Notes: generated by a model from the sequence alone, not told the origin. Numbered from the stretch's first letter, positions 28,809 to 38,451 are shown. The stretch is DNA of 64,000 nucleotides from Pseudomonas sp. ACN8 (GCF_002303925.1 NZ_MRCS01000001.1:233114-297113), one strand, 5' to 3'. Program-made: numbers and translations.

Positions 28809-30035
28809 TCATTGCGCGCTCATGGCCCGGCGATACTGACGCGTGCGTTTGGCGATGTATAACTGATCAATAATCAGCGCCAACAACGCCGAAACCCTGG
28901 GTCGGGTTTTGCGCCCACGGCTCAAGCGATGCAGCTGGAACTTGACCACCGCCATGCTCGCCAGCGCCGCCAGGGGCTTGCGCTTCCAGCGGATCGGCGG
29001 CAGTTGCGGATGACTGTCCCGGCCTTCGCGCCAGTGCTTGACCAGGTGCGGTTCCACGGCCAGTGCGGTGCCGATGCCAGCCATGGCAATGCCGCTGTCG
29101 AGCACCTGTTCGACGATTGCCAAACGGCGGATCCCGCCGGTCACCATCACCGGCATCCGCGCCACGCTGGCCAGTTCACCGGCCATTTCCAGAAAGTACG
29201 CCTCCCGTGCCAGGGTCCGGCCGTCGCGCGCTTCGCCTTGCATGGCCGGTGCTTCGTAACTGCCACCGGAGAGCTCCAGCAGGTCGATCGCTTGTTCGTT
29301 GAGCCACTGGATCACTTGCCGTGCATCATCGGCATCGAAACCACCGCGCTGGAAGTCCGCTGAATTGAGCTTCACCGACACACAAAATTGCGGCGACACC
29401 GCCTGGCGAACCGCCTCGACAACGGACAACAGCAGACGCGCGCGATTTTCCAGGGCGCCACCCCATTGATCGGTGCGCCGATTGGTGAGTGGCGAAAGGA
29501 ACTGGCTGATCAGGTAACCGTGGGCGGCGTGGATCTGCACCCCGGTAAAACCGGCTTTCTCGGCCAGTGCGGCGCTGGCGGCGAAGCGTCGGATCACCTC
29601 CTGGATGTCGTCCTCGGTCATGGGCTTGGGTTCGGCGAACATCTTCGAAAACTGGCCGAGATCCAACGCGACCGCCGATGGCGCCAAGGCTTGCTGGCCG
29701 AGGTTGGCCATGGTCTGGCGGCCAGGATGGTTGAGCTGCACCCAGAAGTGCGCACCGCCGGCCCGGCCGACACTGGCCCACTGGCGGAAACGATCCAGGT
29801 GGCGCTCGTCTTCCAGGGCTACACCGCCGGGGCCGGTCATGGCGCGGCGGTCGATCATCACATTGCCGGTCAGCAACAAGCCGGCTTCACCCTCGGCCCA
29901 GGCCTGATACAGGCGCAACAGCGCCTGGTCGGGCACCTGATCGGTGTTGGCGAGGTTCTCTTCCATCGCGGCTTTGGCAATGCGATTGCCGATGGTCTGG
30001 CCGTTGGGCAAATTCAAGGTTTGGAAGGGGGACAT
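28809..30035 (-). CDS. NADH:flavin oxidoreductase, Old Yellow Enzyme family
   Basis: 408 residues. FMN-dependent TIM-barrel ene-reductase: NRIAKAAMEENLA at the N-terminus, QLNHPGRQ, the catalytic/substrate motif GVQIHAAHGYLISQFLSPLTNRRTDQWGG and VMVTGGIRR (phosphate binding). It probably reduces activated alkenes or other electrophiles. ATG 30035 is preferred; the frame is open 41 codons further but runs through the promoter. It is divergent from a MerR regulator, with a MerR-type promoter between them, so it is likely induced by the compound it reduces. Confidence 0.88.
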   Translation of the reverse strand: MSPFQTLNLPNGQTIGNRIAKAAMEENLANTDQVPDQALLRLYQAWAEGEAGLLLTGNVMIDRRAMTGPGGVALEDERHLDRFRQWASVGRAGGAHFWVQLNHPGRQTMANLGQQALAPSAVALDLGQFSKMFAEPKPMTEDDIQEVIRRFAASAALAEKAGFTGVQIHAAHGYLISQFLSPLTNRRTDQWGGALENRARLLLSVVEAVRQAVSPQFCVSVKLNSADFQRGGFDADDARQVIQWLNEQAIDLLELSGGSYEAPAMQGEARDGRTLAREAYFLEMAGELASVARMPVMVTGGIRRLAIVEQVLDSGIAMAGIGTALAVEPHLVKHWREGRDSHPQLPPIRWKRKPLAALASMAVVKFQLHRLSRGRKTRPRVSALLALIIDQLYIAKRTRQYRRAMSAQ

Positions 30036-30061
30036 GCTTGACTCCTCAAAGTGATGAGCAG

Positions 30062-30092
30062 AGGCTAAGCTTAAAGTTAACTTTAATGTCAA
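30062..30092 (-). promoter_or_regulatory. MerR-type promoter with long spacer and palindromic operator
   Basis: Minus strand: -35 TTGACA (30087-30092), a 19-base spacer, -10 TAGCCT (30062-30067). The spacer holds a perfect 16-bp palindrome TTAAAGTTAACTTTAA (30071-30086). Overlong spacers with a central palindrome are the signature of promoters activated by MerR-family proteins, which twist the DNA. The neighbouring regulator starts 20 bases away. Confidence 0.8.
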
Positions 30093-30112
30093 GCAGGTAA
30101 AATGAGGCCGCA

Positions 30113-30517
30113 ATGAAAATTGGCGAATTGGCGCAGTTGAGCGGGTTGACCGCATCACGCATCCGTTTTTACGAGTCTCAGGGCTTGATCCGGCAGGTCG
30201 AGCGTTCTTCCAACGGTTATCGGCGTTACTCGCAACAGGCGCTGCAAACCCTGCAACTCATCCAATGCGCACAACAAGCCGGTTTCAGCCTGGAGGAACT
30301 CAAGCAGTTGCTGCCGGACACTGTGACGGGCGCGTTCAAGCACGACGAGTTGATGGCCGGCCTGCATCGCAAGATCGAGCAGATCGACGAGATGCAACGG
30401 CACCTGGCCCATAGCAAGGCGCAGTTGCTGGGCTGGATCGACACCATACAGGCCAAGCCCGAAGGTATGAGTTGCGATGAAAATGCCGAGCGGGTGATGA
30501 CGACATTCAAACACTAG
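30113..30517 (+). CDS. MerR family transcriptional regulator
   Basis: 134 residues: N-terminal winged helix-turn-helix (MKIGELAQLSGLTASRIRFYESQGLI, RSSNGYRRYS), dimerisation coiled coil (about residues 78-118) and a short C-terminal effector part with one Cys (MSCDENAE). The lone Cys does not look like a metal site, so an organic inducer is more likely. Probable activator of the divergent Old Yellow Enzyme gene. Confidence 0.9.
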   Translation: MKIGELAQLSGLTASRIRFYESQGLIRQVERSSNGYRRYSQQALQTLQLIQCAQQAGFSLEELKQLLPDTVTGAFKHDELMAGLHRKIEQIDEMQRHLAHSKAQLLGWIDTIQAKPEGMSCDENAERVMTTFKH

Positions 30518-30603
30518 GTCGGGCAGGGACACGGGAACCGGATTGCGCATCAGCGTAGCGGCCCCACGTGCGTCCGACTGTGAACACATTGTTCGCAGGA
30601 CTT

Positions 30604-31332
30604 TTACTGTTGAACGGGCAAAACAGTTTGTTTGACTGGATAGGCAAAAGACTCGGTGTTATCGATAGTCGCATAAACGGTCTGCTCATCTCCTGGCTTT
30701 ATGGGAGCAGGAACGTTAGGAAAAGAACTGATGTATCGGTCTTCACTCCAGCGCGTTGTATATAAACCCATGAGATACGGGAGCAAGGTAGCCCCGGTAT
30801 AAAATTCCCCAGGTGAAACAGAAAAAATGGTGGTGATGGAGGTTTTGATTGGAAAAAAGATCGCACTTGGATAAGTGCCACATAACGGATAGTTTGGATC
30901 GTTACGGGAGCATGTTGACGGTGGCTCCTGCCCGACGACCAATTTGGTGGGCGGTGAGCTGATACCGTTTACAAACACCGAAAATGAAATGCCCTTTCCC
31001 GGCAGGTTTTGCAGATTCAATTGAGACATCGTGAAGTCGCCGTTAGACAGCGTGGATACCTGCTTCAAGATGACGCCATCACTGGTTACCGCCGTTACCA
31101 TGAAAGGACCTGCAAACGTGGTTCCAACGATAGTCCCCGAAATGGATGTGGCACTTTTTGAAAGTGGTGTCGTGACACAAACTTCAGGGCCATTCTGGCC
31201 GATGAACTTTCCATTGACCAAGCTGCTGCATTCTTCGCTGACCGTGGAAACAGTCGCGTCGGGATCAACGTTGCAAGCTGTCAAACCCATTCCCAGCGTC
31301 GCGCAAAAAAATAAAGTTTTCGCCGTATTCAT
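30604..31332 (-). CDS. Orphan lipoprotein of unknown function
   Basis: 242 residues. The N-terminus MNTAKTLFFCATLGMGLTAC has a lipobox (LTAC, Cys20), so it is a lipidated protein; Asn follows the Cys, so outer-membrane sorting is expected. The rest is beta-rich with repeated Ser/Thr/Gly (SATSISGTIVGTTFAGPFMVTAVTSDGV), reminiscent of secreted beta-sandwich repeats. Base composition is visibly richer in A+T than its neighbours, suggesting transfer or fast evolution. No neighbour partner. I do not recognise a family. Confidence 0.65.
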   Translation of the reverse strand: MNTAKTLFFCATLGMGLTACNVDPDATVSTVSEECSSLVNGKFIGQNGPEVCVTTPLSKSATSISGTIVGTTFAGPFMVTAVTSDGVILKQVSTLSNGDFTMSQLNLQNLPGKGISFSVFVNGISSPPTKLVVGQEPPSTCSRNDPNYPLCGTYPSAIFFPIKTSITTIFSVSPGEFYTGATLLPYLMGLYTTRWSEDRYISSFPNVPAPIKPGDEQTVYATIDNTESFAYPVKQTVLPVQQ

Positions 31333-31398
31333 GTTCGATTCCCTTTGGTGTCGACAGTCAGATACGCCGCCAGTATTTCCTCGCCTACTCCGAAGCGT

Positions 31399-31420
31399 CT
31401 ACTGTCATAGTTGACAGTAG
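31399..31420. promoter_or_regulatory. Perfect inverted repeat upstream of the lipoprotein gene
   Basis: 9-bp arms CTACTGTCA/TGACAGTAG with a four-base loop, 67 bases before the lipoprotein ATG. It could be an operator or an RNA hairpin in the leader. There is no T-run. Confidence 0.4.
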
Positions 31421-31694
31421 TGATCAGTTTGTCCGGGTTTAAACAGATGTTTTTCAATGGGCACACAGCGCTCGGCTACTGATGAGAAAGGCTATGTGCC
31501 GAGGGTGGGATAGATCATTTTTTGATTGTCTTGAATTGGTTCATTGCGCACTCGGTTGTGAACCAGATACCCGCCCTTTGTAGCCAACGGTAGCGGTCAG
31601 GGTTCCGTGCGTTTGGTAACATTTTTTCCTGTTTGCACGCATCCCTCTGATTCAAAACAAATTTCATTCCCCCTCACATTCCCTTCACATCCTG

Positions 31695-31710
31695 TGGCAC
31701 ACTTTCTGCT
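31695..31710 (+). promoter_or_regulatory. Sigma-54-type promoter of the amino-acid transporter cluster
   Basis: TGGCAC-ACTTT-CTGCT: GG at -24 and GC at -12 with the exact ten-base gap, one mismatch to the consensus. It lies 67 bases before the ATG at 31777. The rest of the 31333-31694 gap holds no gene or further motif I can support. Confidence 0.6.
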
Positions 31711-31735
31711 GTCTATTCCGTTGTTACATACTATG

Positions 31736-31751
31736 TTCCGGTATAGCGGAA
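31736..31751. promoter_or_regulatory. Palindrome, candidate operator for the cluster's IclR regulator
   Basis: TTCCG-GTATAG-CGGAA lies just downstream of the sigma-54-like promoter, with another ATTCCG half-site at 31715-31720. The position suits a repressor. Assignment to the IclR protein at 35365 is inference. Confidence 0.4.
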
Positions 31752-31776
31752 TAAACATTACCCTGGAGTGCTTGCC

Positions 31777-32625
31777 ATGCATCGCCGACCTACCTTGTTC
31801 AAAACGTGTGTTTTTCTGTTCGCGGCTTCTGCCGCTGCCATGGGCGTGGCCCAGGCAGCGGACAGCAAGCTCGATAGCGTTCTGGCCCGTGGCAAACTGA
31901 TTGTCGGCACCGGCAGTACCAACGCGCCGTGGCACTTCCAGGGCGCGGACGGCAAGTTGCAGGGGTTCGATATCGATATCGGGCACATGATCGCCAAGGG
32001 TTTGTTCAACGATCCGACCAAGGTTGAGTACGTGGTGCAGTCGTCCGATGCGCGGATTCCCAACCTGCTGACCGACAAGGTCGACATCAGTTGCCAGTTC
32101 ATCACCGTGACGGCCAGCCGCGCCCAGCAAGTGGCGTTCACTCTGCCGTACTACCGCGAAGGTGTCGGCCTGCTGCTGCCGGCGAACAGCAAGTACAAGG
32201 AAATCGACGACATGAGAGCCGCCGGTGACAGTCTCACCGTGGCGGTGCTGCAAAACGTCTATGCCGAAGAACTGGTGCACCAGGCGCTGCCCAAGGCCAA
32301 GGTCGATCAGTACGACAGCGTGGACCTGATGTACCAGGCCGTGAACTCCGGTCGCGCCGATGCCGCCGCCACCGACCAGTCTTCGGTGAAGTACCTGATG
32401 GTGCAGAACCCTGGCCGTTATCGCAGCCCGGCCTACGCCTGGAGCCCGCAGACCTATGCCTGCGCGGTCAAGCGCGGCGATCAGGACTGGCTGAACTTCG
32501 TCAATACCACCCTGCATGAGGCCATGACCGGTGTTGAGTTCCCGACTTACGCGGCGTCGTTCAAACAGTGGTTCGGCGTAGAGCTACCGACCCCGGCCAT
32601 CGGCTTCCCCGTCGAATTCAAATGA
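31777..32625 (+). CDS. Amino-acid ABC transporter substrate-binding protein (family 3 solute-binding)
   Basis: 282 residues. Signal peptide MHRRPTLFKTCVFLFAASAAAMGVAQA, then the family-3 core: LDSVLARGKLIVGTGSTNAPWHFQGADGKLQGFDIDIGHMIA, DKVDISCQFITVTASRAQQVAFTLPYY. ATG 31777 is chosen because GGAG (31765-31768) is correctly spaced; the in-frame GTG at 31768 overlaps that site. First gene of a transporter operon; substrate is an amino acid, possibly a D- or hydroxy-amino acid given the enzymes downstream. Confidence 0.9.
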   Translation: MHRRPTLFKTCVFLFAASAAAMGVAQAADSKLDSVLARGKLIVGTGSTNAPWHFQGADGKLQGFDIDIGHMIAKGLFNDPTKVEYVVQSSDARIPNLLTDKVDISCQFITVTASRAQQVAFTLPYYREGVGLLLPANSKYKEIDDMRAAGDSLTVAVLQNVYAEELVHQALPKAKVDQYDSVDLMYQAVNSGRADAAATDQSSVKYLMVQNPGRYRSPAYAWSPQTYACAVKRGDQDWLNFVNTTLHEAMTGVEFPTYAASFKQWFGVELPTPAIGFPVEFK

Positions 32626-32676
32626 TCCCGTGAGAGCGGGGCGATTTGAGTCGCCTCGCTCAAGGTACTGCTGACC

Positions 32677-33339
32677 ATGAACTATCAGTTGAACTTTGCC
32701 GCCGTGTGGCGCGATTTCGACACCTTGCTGGCGGGGCTCGGCATGGGCCTTGAACTGGCCCTGGTGTCGATCGCCATCGGCTGCGTGATCGGCCTGATGA
32801 TGGCGTTTGCTTTGCTGTCGAAGCACCGCGCATTGCGGGTGCTGGCGTCGGTGTATGTCACGGTGATCCGTAACACGCCGATCCTGGTGTTGATCCTGTT
32901 GATCTACTTTGCGTTGCCGAGCCTGGGGATCCGGCTGGACAAGATCCCCTCGTTCATCATCACCCTGTCGCTGTATGCCGGGGCGTACCTGACCGAAGTG
33001 TTCCGTGGTGGTCTGCTAAGCATTCCCAAGGGCCTGCGTGAAGCCGGGTTGGCCATTGGCCTGGGTGAGTGGCAGGTCAAGGCCTACGTCACCGTGCCGG
33101 TGATGCTGCGCAATGTGTTGCCGGCGCTGTCGAACAATTTCATTTCGCTGTTCAAGGACACCTCGTTGGCGGCCGCGATTGCCGTACCGGAGCTGACCTA
33201 TTACGCGCGCAAGATCAATGTCGAGAGCTACCGGGTGATCGAAACCTGGCTGGTGACCACGGCGCTGTATGTGGCGGCCTGTTACCTCATTGCCATGATG
33301 CTGCGTTACCTCGAACAGCGTCTGGCGATTCGCCGATAG
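32677..33339 (+). CDS. Amino-acid ABC transporter permease (HisM/GlnP type)
   Basis: 220 residues with about five transmembrane helices and the conserved EAA loop (GLREAGLAIGLGEWQVKAYVTVPVMLRNVLPALSNNF shape), which docks to the ATPase. Forms the channel with the next permease. Confidence 0.92.
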   Translation: MNYQLNFAAVWRDFDTLLAGLGMGLELALVSIAIGCVIGLMMAFALLSKHRALRVLASVYVTVIRNTPILVLILLIYFALPSLGIRLDKIPSFIITLSLYAGAYLTEVFRGGLLSIPKGLREAGLAIGLGEWQVKAYVTVPVMLRNVLPALSNNFISLFKDTSLAAAIAVPELTYYARKINVESYRVIETWLVTTALYVAACYLIAMMLRYLEQRLAIRR

Positions 33340-33348
33340 GAGGCCCCC

Positions 33349-34007
33349 ATGTACGAATCCCCCAGTTGGTTGCATGAGTTGTGGGTGGCGCGGGAAGTGC
33401 TGTGGCAAGGCTTCCTGACCAGTGTCCAGGTGTCGGTGCTGGCGATTTTGCTCGGCACGCTCGTTGGTGTCGTCACCGGTCTGGTGCTGACCTACGGCAA
33501 ATTCTGGATGCGCGCGCCGTTTCGTTTTTATGTCGATGTGATTCGCGGTACGCCCGTGTTCGTGCTGGTGCTGGCGTGCTTTTACATGGCGCCGGCACTC
33601 GGCTGGCAGATCAGCGCCTTCCAGGCCGGTGCGCTGGGTTTGACGCTGTTCTGCGGCTCCCACGTCGCCGAGATCGTGCGCGGTGCGTTGCAGGCATTGC
33701 CGCGCGGGCAGATGGAGGCGAGCAAGGCCATCGGCCTGACGTTCTACCAGGCGCTCGGTTACGTGCTGTTGCCCCAGGCGTTGCGGCAGATCCTGCCGAC
33801 CTGGGTCAACTCGTCCACCGAGATCGTCAAGGCCTCGACCCTGTTGTCGGTGATCGGCGTGGCGGAGCTGCTACTGAGTACCCAGCAGATCATTGCCCGG
33901 ACGTTCATGACCCTGGAGTTTTACCTGTTCGCCGGTTTCCTGTTCTTCGTCATCAACTACGGCATCGAGTTACTCGGCCGACACATTGAAAAGCGGGTGG
34001 CTTTGCC

Positions 34008-34011
<4 letters not shown>
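33349..34011 (+). CDS. Amino-acid ABC transporter permease, second subunit
   Basis: 220 residues, five predicted helices, EAA loop ([30 protein letters not shown]). Preceded by TAGGAGG, nine bases after the first permease. Its stop overlaps the start of the ATPase gene (ATGA). Confidence 0.92.
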
Positions 34012-34802
<791 letters not shown>

Positions 34803-34830
34803 CCTTCAATTTCAATCAGGAGAAACACTC

Positions 34831-35220
34831 ATGAGCATTACTCGTTACGGCACCGGCAGCACCGCCGCAGGCGGGCAGCCTCGCCCTTTCGCCCGCGCCG
34901 TTGAAGCCGATGGCTGGCTGCACGTGTCCGGGCAGGTGCCGGCGGTGGACGGCGAGATCATTACTGGCGGCATTGTCGAACAGACCCGCCAGACCATGAA
35001 GAACCTGATCGCCATTCTCGAAGAGGCCGGTTATGGCCTGGAAGACGTGGTGCGTGCTGGCGTATGGCTGGAGGATCCGCGGGATTTCACCAGTTTCAAC
35101 AAGGTCTTTTCCGAGTACTTCAAACCCGAGCACGCCCCGGCGCGGGCCTGTGTGCAGGCGAACATGATGGTCGACTGCAAGGTCGAGATCGACTGTATTG
35201 CCTACAAGAAAAAGGCCTGA
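34831..35220 (+). CDS. RidA family enamine/imine deaminase
   Basis: 129 residues, YjgF/YER057c/UK114 fold: GGQPRPFARAVEADGWLHVSGQVP, then TRQTMKNLIAILEEAGYGLEDVV and HAPARACVQANMMVDCKVEIDCIAY, including the Arg of the active-site motif. Such proteins hydrolyse the reactive 2-aminoacrylate-type enamines released by PLP dehydratases. One such enzyme is encoded two genes downstream, which explains the linkage. AGGAGA Shine-Dalgarno. Confidence 0.9.
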   Translation: MSITRYGTGSTAAGGQPRPFARAVEADGWLHVSGQVPAVDGEIITGGIVEQTRQTMKNLIAILEEAGYGLEDVVRAGVWLEDPRDFTSFNKVFSEYFKPEHAPARACVQANMMVDCKVEIDCIAYKKKA

Positions 35221-35233
35221 ACCGAGGTGGCTT

Positions 35234-35302
35234 CATCGCCAGCAGGCTGGCTCCCACATTTGGAATGCGTTTCCCTGTGGGAGCCAGCCTGCTGGCGATG
35301 GC
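35234..35302. repeat. REP doublet variant with GCCAGC/GCTGGC cores
   Basis: Same architecture as the other doublets, but the stem bases are changed in matching pairs (CGCCAGCAGGCTGGC instead of CGCGAGCAGGCTCGC) in both arms, so pairing is kept. Confidence 0.85.
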
Positions 35303-35364
35303 GGCCTAACAGTCGCCGCCGCACTCTGGGTAAACTCCCGGCATTACGAATGGGAACCACTGAA

Positions 35365-36129
35365 ATGACCGAAGACACCATCAAGCGCCGGGCGCGCGGT
35401 CTGGACCGGGCGTTCGATATCCTCGATTTCCTCAAGGAGATCGGCCAGCCCCTGCGCCCGAACGACATCGCCAACGGCATCGGCAGCCCAAAATCCACGG
35501 TCTACGAACTGGTGGCCTCGCTGCTGGAACGACGGATCCTGGAGCCGGTGGGCAAGGACGGTCATGTCTACCTCGGTCGTCAGTTGTACTTTCTCGGGCA
35601 GGCACACCTGCGCCATTTCGACCTGACTCGCGAGGCCGATCACGCCTTGCAGGACATCGTCAGCCAGACCCATGAAACGGCGCAGATGTGCCTGCTCAAC
35701 GGGCGAAAGTACACCGTTGCGCTGATGAAGGAGGGGGAGCGGCACTTCCGTATTTCCTCGGACATCGGCGAAAACGCGCCCATCCCCTGGACCGCATCCG
35801 GGCGCCTGCTGCTGGCGCACCTGAGCGACCAGGCAATCGTCGACCTGATCGACCACGACGACTTCATCCTGCCCGACGGCGAACGCTTGCCTCTGGAGCA
35901 GTTTCTCAAGGAAATCCGCCAGGCCGGTATCGATGGCTTCTTTTCCTTCGATAGCGTCGCCGACACCTTTACCCATTGCTTCGCCGCGCCGGTCAAAGAC
36001 CCCAACGGCGTGGCCATCGCGACCCTGTGCATCGTCGCCCCACGGGCGGATGCGAAGAAAAACTACAACGACTATCGCCAGGTGCTGATCGAAAGCGCCA
36101 ACAGCCTGGCCCGTCGCATCAACGAGTAA
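35365..36129 (+). CDS. IclR family transcriptional regulator
   Basis: 254 residues. N-terminal winged helix-turn-helix (LDRAFDILDFLKEIGQPLRPNDIANGIGSPKSTVYELVASL), C-terminal IclR effector domain (PIPWTASGRLLLAHLSD, GIDGFFSFDSVADTFTHCFAAPV). ATG 35365 has GGGAA upstream; an ATG five codons earlier lacks a site. It sits inside the transporter/deaminase cluster and is its likely regulator, responding to a small organic acid or amino-acid product. Confidence 0.88.
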   Translation: MTEDTIKRRARGLDRAFDILDFLKEIGQPLRPNDIANGIGSPKSTVYELVASLLERRILEPVGKDGHVYLGRQLYFLGQAHLRHFDLTREADHALQDIVSQTHETAQMCLLNGRKYTVALMKEGERHFRISSDIGENAPIPWTASGRLLLAHLSDQAIVDLIDHDDFILPDGERLPLEQFLKEIRQAGIDGFFSFDSVADTFTHCFAAPVKDPNGVAIATLCIVAPRADAKKNYNDYRQVLIESANSLARRINE

Positions 36130-36168
36130 CAGCGGCTGCCTGCGGCCGCGTGAACGAGGAGTTCGACC

Positions 36169-37386
36169 ATGTCTTCTGCCCCCCATACTGCCAACGTCGA
36201 TAAAGGCGCTGCCCCGATCGGTGCCAGCCTGGTGCGTGACGTCAGCCTGCCCGCGCTGGTACTGCACCGCGAGGCGCTGGAACACAACATTCGCTGGATG
36301 CAGGCGTTCGTCAGCGATAGTGGCGCGGAACTGGCGCCCCATGGCAAGACCAGCATGACCCCGGCGTTGTTCCGCCGCCAACTGGACGCCGGTGCCTGGG
36401 GCATCACCCTGGCCAGCGCCACGCAAACTCGCGCGGCCTACGCCCATGGCGTGCGCCGGGTGCTGATGGCCAACCAGTTGGTCGGCACGCCGAACATGGC
36501 GCTGATTGCCGACCTGCTGGCCGACCCGACGTTCGACTTCTATTGCATGGTCGACCACCCGGACAACGTCGCCGACCTCGGCGCCTATTTCGCCTCACGC
36601 GGCGTACGCTTGAACGTGATGATCGAATACGGCGTGGTCGGTGGTCGTTGCGGTTGCCGCAGCGAGCAGGAAGTGCTCGATCTGGCCAAGGCCATCGCCG
36701 CGCAACCGGCCCTGGCCCTGACCGGGATCGAGGGCTACGAAGGCGTGATCCATGGTGATCACGCCGTGACCGGCATTCGCGATTTCGCCGCGTCACTGGT
36801 GCGTCTGGCGGTGCAGTTGCAGGACAGCGGAGCCTTCGCCATTGCCAAGCCGATCATCACCGCGTCGGGGTCGGCCTGGTATGACCTGATTGCCGAGTCC
36901 TTCGAGGCACAGAACGCCGCCGGGCGTTTCCTCAGCGTACTGCGTCCGGGCAGTTATGTGGCTCACGACCATGGCATCTACAAGGAAGCGCAGTGCTGCG
37001 TGCTCGACCGTCGCAGTGACCTGCACGAAGGCCTGCGTCCGGCGCTGGAAGTATGGGCGCACGTGCAGTCTTTGCCGGAGCCGGGGTTTGCGGTGATTGC
37101 CCTGGGCAAACGCGACGTGGCCTACGACGCTGGTTTGCCGGTGCCATTGCTGCGTTACAAGGCAGGCGCCGTGCCGGCCAAAGGCGATGATGTGAGCGCC
37201 TGCAAAGTGACCGCAGTGATGGACCAACATGCGTTCATGACTGTGGCGCCGGGGGTTGATCTGCGGGTGGGCGACATCATTTCGTTCGGTACTTCGCACC
37301 CGTGCCTGACGTTTGACAAGTGGCGTGTCGGCTGCCTGGTGGATGAGCAACTGAATGTCATCGAGACCATGGAAACCTGTTTCTAA
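36169..37386 (+). CDS. PLP-dependent amino acid deaminase / D-threonine aldolase-like (fold type III)
   Basis: 405 residues. Alanine-racemase-type barrel with the PLP lysine in ELAPHGKTSMTP (Lys60), then IEGYEGVIHGDH and a C-terminal domain with a His-x-Cys metal pair in SFGTSHPCLTFDKW, as in D-serine dehydratase and D-threonine aldolase relatives. It probably deaminates or cleaves a D-hydroxy-amino acid. GAGGAG precedes the ATG. Grouping with RidA, an amino-acid importer and a KDG-type kinase suggests a catabolic route from an imported amino acid to a keto acid. The exact substrate is unknown. Confidence 0.82.
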   Translation: MSSAPHTANVDKGAAPIGASLVRDVSLPALVLHREALEHNIRWMQAFVSDSGAELAPHGKTSMTPALFRRQLDAGAWGITLASATQTRAAYAHGVRRVLMANQLVGTPNMALIADLLADPTFDFYCMVDHPDNVADLGAYFASRGVRLNVMIEYGVVGGRCGCRSEQEVLDLAKAIAAQPALALTGIEGYEGVIHGDHAVTGIRDFAASLVRLAVQLQDSGAFAIAKPIITASGSAWYDLIAESFEAQNAAGRFLSVLRPGSYVAHDHGIYKEAQCCVLDRRSDLHEGLRPALEVWAHVQSLPEPGFAVIALGKRDVAYDAGLPVPLLRYKAGAVPAKGDDVSACKVTAVMDQHAFMTVAPGVDLRVGDIISFGTSHPCLTFDKWRVGCLVDEQLNVIETMETCF

Positions 37387-37408
37387 GGGTTTGAGACCGA
37401 GTTGCGGC

Positions 37409-37477
37409 CATCGCGAGCAAGCTCGCTCCCACAGGGGAATGCATCCCAATGTGGGAGCGAGCCTGCTCGCGATAGCG
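37409..37477. repeat. REP doublet
   Basis: Inverted pair (left arm GCGAGCAAGCTCGC, right arm GCGAGCCTGCTCGCGA; the arms differ slightly) between the deaminase and the kinase. Confidence 0.85.
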
Positions 37478-37518
37478 GCGGCCCAGACAACAAAGAAACA
37501 CCAGAGACCCCCACAACA

Positions 37519-38451
37519 ATGAACACCATCAACACCCTGGGCCCCAACATTCCACGCATCGCCCTGATCGGCGAATGCATGATCGAGTTGCAGCATCGCG
37601 CCGACGGCAGCCTGCAACAGAGCTTCGGCGGCGACACCTTGAATACGGCCGTGTACCTGTCCCGGGAGCTGGGAGAGGATGGTTCCGTGGACTACGTCAC
37701 TGCACTGGGCGATGACAGTTTCAGCGACGCGATGTGCCAGAACTGGGCGGCCGAAAATATCGGGCTCGGCATGGTCCAGCGTCTGCCCGGACGGCTGCCG
37801 GGTTTGTATTGCATCCAGACTGACGCCGCCGGTGAGCGCCGCTTTCTGTACTGGCGCAACGAGGCGGCGGTACGCGATTGCTTCACCACCCCGGCCGCCG
37901 CGCCGATTCTCGCCGCGCTGCCGGATTACGATGTGTTGTATTTCAGCGGCATCACCCTGGCGGTACTCGGCGTGCAAGGTCGGGAAAAACTGCTGGAAAC
38001 CCTGATCGAAGCCCGTCAGCGCGATGCGCGGATCGTGTTCGACAACAACTACCGGCCGCGGCTGTGGGCATCGCTCGAGGATGCCCGGGCGGCATATCGC
38101 AATGTGCTGCCACATGTCGACCTGGCATTGCTGACGGTGGATGACGAACAGGCGTTGTTTGGTTATGCCGATTGTGAGGCGGTGTTTGCCGCGTACGAGC
38201 AGATCGGCACGCCGGAAGTGGTGCTCAAGCGCGGCGCCCAAGCGTGCCTGATTCGTTGTGATGGCGAGTCATTCGAGGTGCCGGCGCAGAAGGTCGAGCG
38301 GGTGATCGACACCACGGCGGCGGGGGATTCGTTCAGCGCGGCGTACCTGGCTTCGCGGCTCAAGGGCGGTAGCCCTGAAGACGCCGCCGAGGCCGGGCAT
38401 CGGTTGGCGAGCCGGGTGATTCAGGTGCCGGGGGCGTTGATTCCAAGGTGA
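37519..38451 (+). CDS. kdgK: PfkB family sugar kinase, 2-dehydro-3-deoxygluconokinase type
   Basis: 310 residues. PfkB signatures: IALIGECMIELQ at the N-terminus, FGGDTLNTAVYLSRELG, and the catalytic-base motif DTTAAGDSFSAAYL near the C-terminus. Closest in look to KdgK, which phosphorylates 2-keto-3-deoxygluconate. The frame is open upstream to 37402, but those codons translate the REP doublet, so ATG 37519 is the start. Its presence in this cluster suggests that the pathway yields a keto-deoxy acid. Confidence 0.82.
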   Translation: MNTINTLGPNIPRIALIGECMIELQHRADGSLQQSFGGDTLNTAVYLSRELGEDGSVDYVTALGDDSFSDAMCQNWAAENIGLGMVQRLPGRLPGLYCIQTDAAGERRFLYWRNEAAVRDCFTTPAAAPILAALPDYDVLYFSGITLAVLGVQGREKLLETLIEARQRDARIVFDNNYRPRLWASLEDARAAYRNVLPHVDLALLTVDDEQALFGYADCEAVFAAYEQIGTPEVVLKRGAQACLIRCDGESFEVPAQKVERVIDTTAAGDSFSAAYLASRLKGGSPEDAAEAGHRLASRVIQVPGALIPR

